Part shown: one piece after another, positions 38,558 through 41,796 of the stretch
Layout: every line of letters starts with the position of its first letter
How positions within the stretch are numbered: the first letter of the stretch is position 1
Source of the DNA: COMBO-56-21 sp038852315
GTDB taxonomy: Archaea > Thermoplasmatota > Thermoplasmata > UBA10834
Assembly: GCA_038852315.1 (NCBI GenBank)
Contig: JAWCKF010000015.1
Coordinates: 1 to 41,796 of the forward strand
Direction: 5' to 3'
DNA: 41,796 bases
Position numbers and translations under genes: made by a program
Notes under the pieces: generated by a model
Database searches by the model: none
The model's input: only the letters and a program-made list of their open reading frames with translations
Told to the model about the DNA's origin: nothing

Positions 38558-40561
38558 TCACCTCGTCGCGATCGAGTACCTCCTCTCGTACCTGAGCGGC
38601 TGGAACTCCGTCCCGCCACCCTCGAAGAACTTGAGGAAGAACTCGACATAGTTCAACCTCATAGCCTGAATCCCCGCGGACAGCGCCCCGAGGAAGAACA
38701 CGAAGAAGAGCTGAACCACGGCAAGGGTCACGATGCCGCCGATGCCTATCAGGATTCCTCCGATGCCACCGCCGTTCTCGAACACTAGTGGAAGGAGCAT
38801 GGAGTTGAAAGCGAAGGCCATAGCACCCTTGCCGACGGCCAGCGCCGCAATCCTTGCATAGGATATCAGATTTGTGAACAGCCCTATCACCTCCATCACG
38901 GACTGACCACCCTCAGTGAAGGGCAGTGCGACGATGCCGCCGACCATGAGCGCGAGCGCTGCGACGGACGTCCTTATGCCTGCGAGGTCCAACGTGTTGT
39001 CCGGGAAAGGCGCGAGTACAGTCGCATTCATGAACTTGCTCGTCTCCGTGGCGTTCCCCCCGATCGTCATCAGCTCGAGGAAAAGCCCCAGAAGGAGGAC
39101 CAGCCACGCCACCTTGGCGAGCGCGTGTTTCCTGTTGTGGCCCAAGTTGTTGACGAAGCCGAAGATGAACCCTACGGTGAGGTGGATCCATCCGAAGACC
39201 AGTGACAGCGCCAGCAGCTCGAGGACGTCCTCCATCTTCTCCATCATGGGATGGATGGGGATGTTCACCACGGCCTCCCACGAGTACTCGTCCGGGTGTG
39301 CGGGAGGCGGATGGAACGGTATGCCGAACGCCTCGGCGAAGACGAAGGCCCCGAACAGGCTCGCCATGAGGCCGCCCGCGATGACTATCGCCCCGAGCTT
39401 GTGGAGGTCTGGGTAGTTCCTCAGCTTGAGCCGCATCAGCACACCCAGAGCAGTCAGACCCAGTCCAAACCCCAGGTCGCCTATCATGAGCCCGAAGAAT
39501 ATCGGGAAGGTGACGAACATCGCGACCGTTGGGTCGATCTCCTCGTATTTCGGTGTGGACACCAATCCGATGAAGAACTCGAACGGCTTGACGGGCCTTG
39601 GGTTCTTCAACTTGACCGGCGGCTCCTCCTCCTTCTCACGCGGAACCGCCTGGACGAACGTGAGGCCGCGACACCTCCCCTCGAGGGCTGACCTTATCTC
39701 CTCAAGCCGGGAAGTGGGCAGCCATCCATCGATTACGAACGAGTTAGCGGAAGTGGCTATGCGCAGGGGAGTCTCGGCCTTCAGGACCTCGATGGCCAGG
39801 TGCTCCTCCGATGCCACGATGAAGTCCGCGAACTGCTTCCTCAGGTTCTCGATGTCGCTCTCTATCCTGGCCAGGTCCCTCTGGAGCTCCTGCACCTCGG
39901 CCTGCAGTCTAGGTACTAGCTCCGCTGGGTCGCCTTGGAGCTTGGGGAGCTTGATCTCCTGGAACCCGTGGTCCGCCAGGATCCTCGACGCCTCGAGTCT
40001 CGCCTCGACGGCCACGAAGGCTGCGATGACTATGTCCGCCTTGCGTTCGTGCTTGAACAGCTCGTAATCGCTAATCCTCTCGATGAAGGCGTGTTCAGGG
40101 TCCTGTTTGCATGTCCCGACGAAGACCGCCAGAGAATCGTAGCCCTCGTAGTCCTCGACACGTATGCCGAACGGCAGGATTGGTTCGAGCGCGCGTATCT
40201 CGCTCTCCTTCTCCCTGATCATGGACTGTATCTTCTGCCTCGCCTCAGCCTTGCTTGAGGTGTTCAGGTCAAGCGTGACCATGGCCTGCTCGAGTTGCTT
40301 TGTTATCTCGTCGACCCTGAGTCTCTCCTTGGGCCTGTGCCCCTCGATCTCGAGGGAGCGCATCATCGCCCTCAGCTTCAGGAGCTTCTGGGAGGCGTCC
40401 GATGCCTTCGGGAGTGGCTGGCCGAGCCTGAACTCCTCGTCCTGCTTCGTGAAGTCTATCAGGTGGAGTGCGCCCAGCTCGTAAAGACATTCGATGGTCG
40501 AATCGAGGCTTTCAATCGACCCGACGACCACCGCCCTGGTCATCTCCTCCGGCCTAAGCAT
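38558..40561 (-). CDS. atpI: A-type ATP synthase subunit I (membrane stator, a-type)
   Basis: The 667 residues have an N-terminal cytoplasmic half of long helices (about 1-330) that clamps the peripheral stalks, and a C-terminal half of about eight transmembrane helices with the ion half-channels (FFGLMIGDLGFGLGLTALG, GWIHLTVGFIFGFVNNLGHN, LISYARIAALAVGKGAMA). ATG 40561 overlaps the end of atpH; an alternative ATG lies at 40543, directly after GGAGGAG. Length is typical. Confidence 0.95.
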   Translation of the reverse strand: MLRPEEMTRAVVVGSIESLDSTIECLYELGALHLIDFTKQDEEFRLGQPLPKASDASQKLLKLRAMMRSLEIEGHRPKERLRVDEITKQLEQAMVTLDLNTSSKAEARQKIQSMIREKESEIRALEPILPFGIRVEDYEGYDSLAVFVGTCKQDPEHAFIERISDYELFKHERKADIVIAAFVAVEARLEASRILADHGFQEIKLPKLQGDPAELVPRLQAEVQELQRDLARIESDIENLRKQFADFIVASEEHLAIEVLKAETPLRIATSANSFVIDGWLPTSRLEEIRSALEGRCRGLTFVQAVPREKEEEPPVKLKNPRPVKPFEFFIGLVSTPKYEEIDPTVAMFVTFPIFFGLMIGDLGFGLGLTALGVLMRLKLRNYPDLHKLGAIVIAGGLMASLFGAFVFAEAFGIPFHPPPAHPDEYSWEAVVNIPIHPMMEKMEDVLELLALSLVFGWIHLTVGFIFGFVNNLGHNRKHALAKVAWLVLLLGLFLELMTIGGNATETSKFMNATVLAPFPDNTLDLAGIRTSVAALALMVGGIVALPFTEGGQSVMEVIGLFTNLISYARIAALAVGKGAMAFAFNSMLLPLVFENGGGIGGILIGIGGIVTLAVVQLFFVFFLGALSAGIQAMRLNYVEFFLKFFEGGGTEFQPLRYERRYSIATR

Positions 40562-40889
40562 CGACTGCCCTCTCGAACTCTGAAAGAACGAACTCCCTAG
40601 CCCTTCCCATCCTTTGGCGGGCGCTGGAAGAGAGCGCCTCCGCTCTTCTGATTCCCTCGTCTAGAAGCGCCTTCCTCCGAAGCTCAATCCGTGCCTTCGC
40701 CTCGGCCATGCGCGCATCGTATTCCTTCCTTATGCTCTCCTCTGCGCTCTCGAGTATCTCCAGCGCGCGCCTCTTGCCCTCGGCCTGCAGTTGCTTGCGC
40801 CTCTCCTCCGCCTCTCTCGCCGCCTGCCGGGCCTTCTCTTCAGCGGTCTTTATCTGCTGGAGTATCTCCTCTTTGCCCAAGTCAGCCAC
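40554..40889 (-). CDS. atpH: A-type ATP synthase subunit H (peripheral stalk)
   Basis: First gene of the operon: a 111-residue charged helix forming the peripheral stalk with E (KTAEEKARQAAREAEERRKQ, RALEILESAEESIRKEY). It starts at GTG 40889, 25-30 bases after a TATA box, so the operon mRNA has almost no leader. Its end overlaps atpI. Confidence 0.92.
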   Translation of the reverse strand: MADLGKEEILQQIKTAEEKARQAAREAEERRKQLQAEGKRRALEILESAEESIRKEYDARMAEAKARIELRRKALLDEGIRRAEALSSSARQRMGRAREFVLSEFERAVDA

Positions 40890-40915
40890 GGTCCAGCTTG
40901 CTGATGCTGGTTTCG

Positions 40916-40922
40916 ATATAAA
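40916..40922 (-). promoter_or_regulatory. TATA box of the ATP synthase operon
   Basis: TTTATAT on the minus strand is centred 30 bases before GTG 40889 and is the only clear promoter element seen for the whole atpHIKECFABD operon. Confidence 0.6.
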
Positions 40923-41013
40923 TATGCTACGGGTTTGCCTGCTTTCGTCGGCAGAGGCCAGTCAATTGGCCGCAGGACGATATGAAGGGAGGCGTACGGG
41001 ATACGACGAGGAC

Positions 41014-41511
41014 TCATCTCAGGCTAGCGAGCTTCTCAGCGAAATCCTTCTTGTCCAGCCGTGTGAGCTTGAGGCCCGCCTGCTTGAGCAGCTCAATCCC
41101 TGCAAGGTCAGAATAGTCGTCTATGTACACCACTCGGGCTATCTGTGCGTTGAGTATCATGCGGGCGCAGATGGGACATGGGACGATGGTTGAGTACAGC
41201 GTCGACCCGCGGGCATTCGTACCTGCTTGGATGAGCGCGTTCTGCTCCGCGTGAACCGCTGTGCAGGTCTCGAGCCTTGTCCCTGATGGTATCCCCAGTT
41301 TGTCCCTGATGCAGCCGATCTCGCTGCAGTGCGGCAGACCTCTGGGATTCCCGTTGTAACCTGTGCTCTTGATCTCGCCAACGTCACTGACTATGATAGC
41401 CCCTATCTTCCGACGGGTACAAGTGCTCCTCCGGGCGACCTCTATCGCTATGTTCATGAAGTAGTGGTCCTTCGAGATGCGGGCGTTCCTGCCTCCCGTC
41501 GCGGCACCCAT
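41014..41511 (-). CDS. Deoxycytidylate (dCMP) deaminase family protein
   Basis: Zinc-dependent cytidine/deoxycytidylate deaminase fold, 165 residues: DHYFMNIAIEVARRSTC, RRKIGAIIVSDVGEIKSTGYN, the catalytic TAVHAEQNAL (zinc His and proton-shuttling Glu) and PCPICARMILNAQIARVVY (zinc Cys pair). Most likely it deaminates dCMP to dUMP for thymidylate synthesis. The 124 bases to atpH contain only the ATP synthase promoter and a short inverted repeat (GGCCA/TGGCC near 40955-40971). ATG 41511 has a TATA-like element upstream. Confidence 0.9.
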   Translation of the reverse strand: MGAATGGRNARISKDHYFMNIAIEVARRSTCTRRKIGAIIVSDVGEIKSTGYNGNPRGLPHCSEIGCIRDKLGIPSGTRLETCTAVHAEQNALIQAGTNARGSTLYSTIVPCPICARMILNAQIARVVYIDDYSDLAGIELLKQAGLKLTRLDKKDFAEKLASLR

Positions 41512-41536
41512 TGGGTGACCGAATCCTGTGACCCCA

Positions 41537-41546
41537 CATTAACTTT
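41537..41546 (-). promoter_or_regulatory. TATA-like element of the dCMP deaminase gene
   Basis: AAAGTTAATG on the minus strand is centred about 30 bases before ATG 41511. Confidence 0.4.
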
Positions 41547-41598
41547 CTGGGGAGCTCTGTATGGACGGCTACAAAGACAAATCCTTGAAATAGCGTAG

Positions 41599-41796
41599 AT
41601 GGGCTACATCGTGTCCGAGGCCGGTTGTTCGATGACCCGATGGTTCAAGGCCACCATCCTAGCGGTTGCGGTTGCCGCCGCCGCTGTTCTAGCTTACGCT
41701 GTACTGAGCCCCGAGCAGACCACGGACCAGGACCACACAGGGATGTGGGGCAGGCCGACCTACAGCTCTCTCAAAGTGCTGCTGATCGGGGTCTCA
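41599..41796 (+). CDS. Start of an exported or membrane protein (cut by window end)
   Basis: Sixty-six codons are visible from ATG 41599. A basic stretch (MTRWFK, from a second ATG at 41632) precedes a hydrophobic helix of about 20 residues (ATILAVAVAAAAVLAYAVLS), then an acidic spacer and the start of what looks like a second hydrophobic segment (SSLKVLLIGVS) at the edge. It is probably a membrane protein with a signal anchor. Family unknown because most of it is missing; ATG 41632 is an equally good start. Confidence 0.55.
   Translation, partial: MGYIVSEAGCSMTRWFKATILAVAVAAAAVLAYAVLSPEQTTDQDHTGMWGRPTYSSLKVLLIGVS

Noticed and set aside
40940..40975. Short inverted repeats (CTGC/GCAG and GGCCA/TGGCC) considered as an RNA gene
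   Set aside because: Stems are only 4-5 bases with no conserved RNA features; at most a weak terminator for the deaminase gene.

Overview
The window is a gene-dense, GC-rich archaeal chromosome segment. The information-processing genes are archaeal: transcription factor B, Gar1, the small subunit of DNA polymerase D, an archaeal tRNA-splicing endonuclease, Cdc48/VAT, a UPF0201 protein, 4-phosphopantoate-beta-alanine ligase and a complete A-type ATP synthase operon. DNA polymerase D points to a euryarchaeal-type lineage rather than a crenarchaeon. The overall flavour (AGG/ATA codon use, DUF835, KaiC-like and V4R proteins, FG-GAP surface protein, bacterial-type GAPDH) resembles Thermoplasmatota, but that placement is inference. 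No tRNA, rRNA, CRISPR array, insertion sequence or prophage gene was recognised.

Layout. 1-2833 (minus strand): a sirtuin cut by the window edge, a PfkB-family sugar/nucleoside kinase and S-adenosylhomocysteine hydrolase. 2897-8706: a phosphate locus. An AbrB-PhoU regulator diverges from pstS-pstC-pstA-pstB-phoU; pstC has no usable start codon and looks frameshifted. 8713-10785: CoA biosynthesis ligase, then divergent gar1-tfb. 10805-13076: a membrane protein, a bacterial-type GAPDH, a 2TM protein and a 52-residue Cys-containing protein. 13077-18758: endA, hsp20, cdc48, an archaeal HTH regulator and an unknown partner. 18819-23608: a 1,150-residue FG-GAP surface protein with a pilin-like N-terminus, divergent from a winged-helix/STAND-like protein whose P-loop lysine is missing. 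23614-26504: a minus-strand cassette V4R - KaiC-like ATPase - DUF835 - CobA, divergent from a CYTH protein. 26561-32423: a conserved small protein, a CPBP membrane protease with zinc ribbons at both ends, a TIM-barrel isomerase without a normal start codon, UPF0201, polymerase D small subunit and an ADP-forming acyl-CoA synthetase alpha subunit. 32439-40889: ATP synthase operon H-I-K-E-C-F-A-B-D on the minus strand, followed by a 41-residue single-TM protein too short for routine gene calling. 41014-41796: deoxycytidylate deaminase and the start of an exported or membrane protein.

How it works together. Many genes have a TATA box about 25-30 bases before the start codon and no Shine-Dalgarno sequence, so leaderless transcripts are probably common; genes inside operons instead carry GGAGG/GGTG motifs and short or overlapping junctions. 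The window is mostly housekeeping (energy, phosphate, replication, transcription, protein quality control). The less usual parts are the V4R/KaiC/DUF835 signalling cassette, the surface-protein/regulator pair, several very small genes, and two genes (pstC and the isomerase) whose N-termini cannot be explained by a standard start codon.
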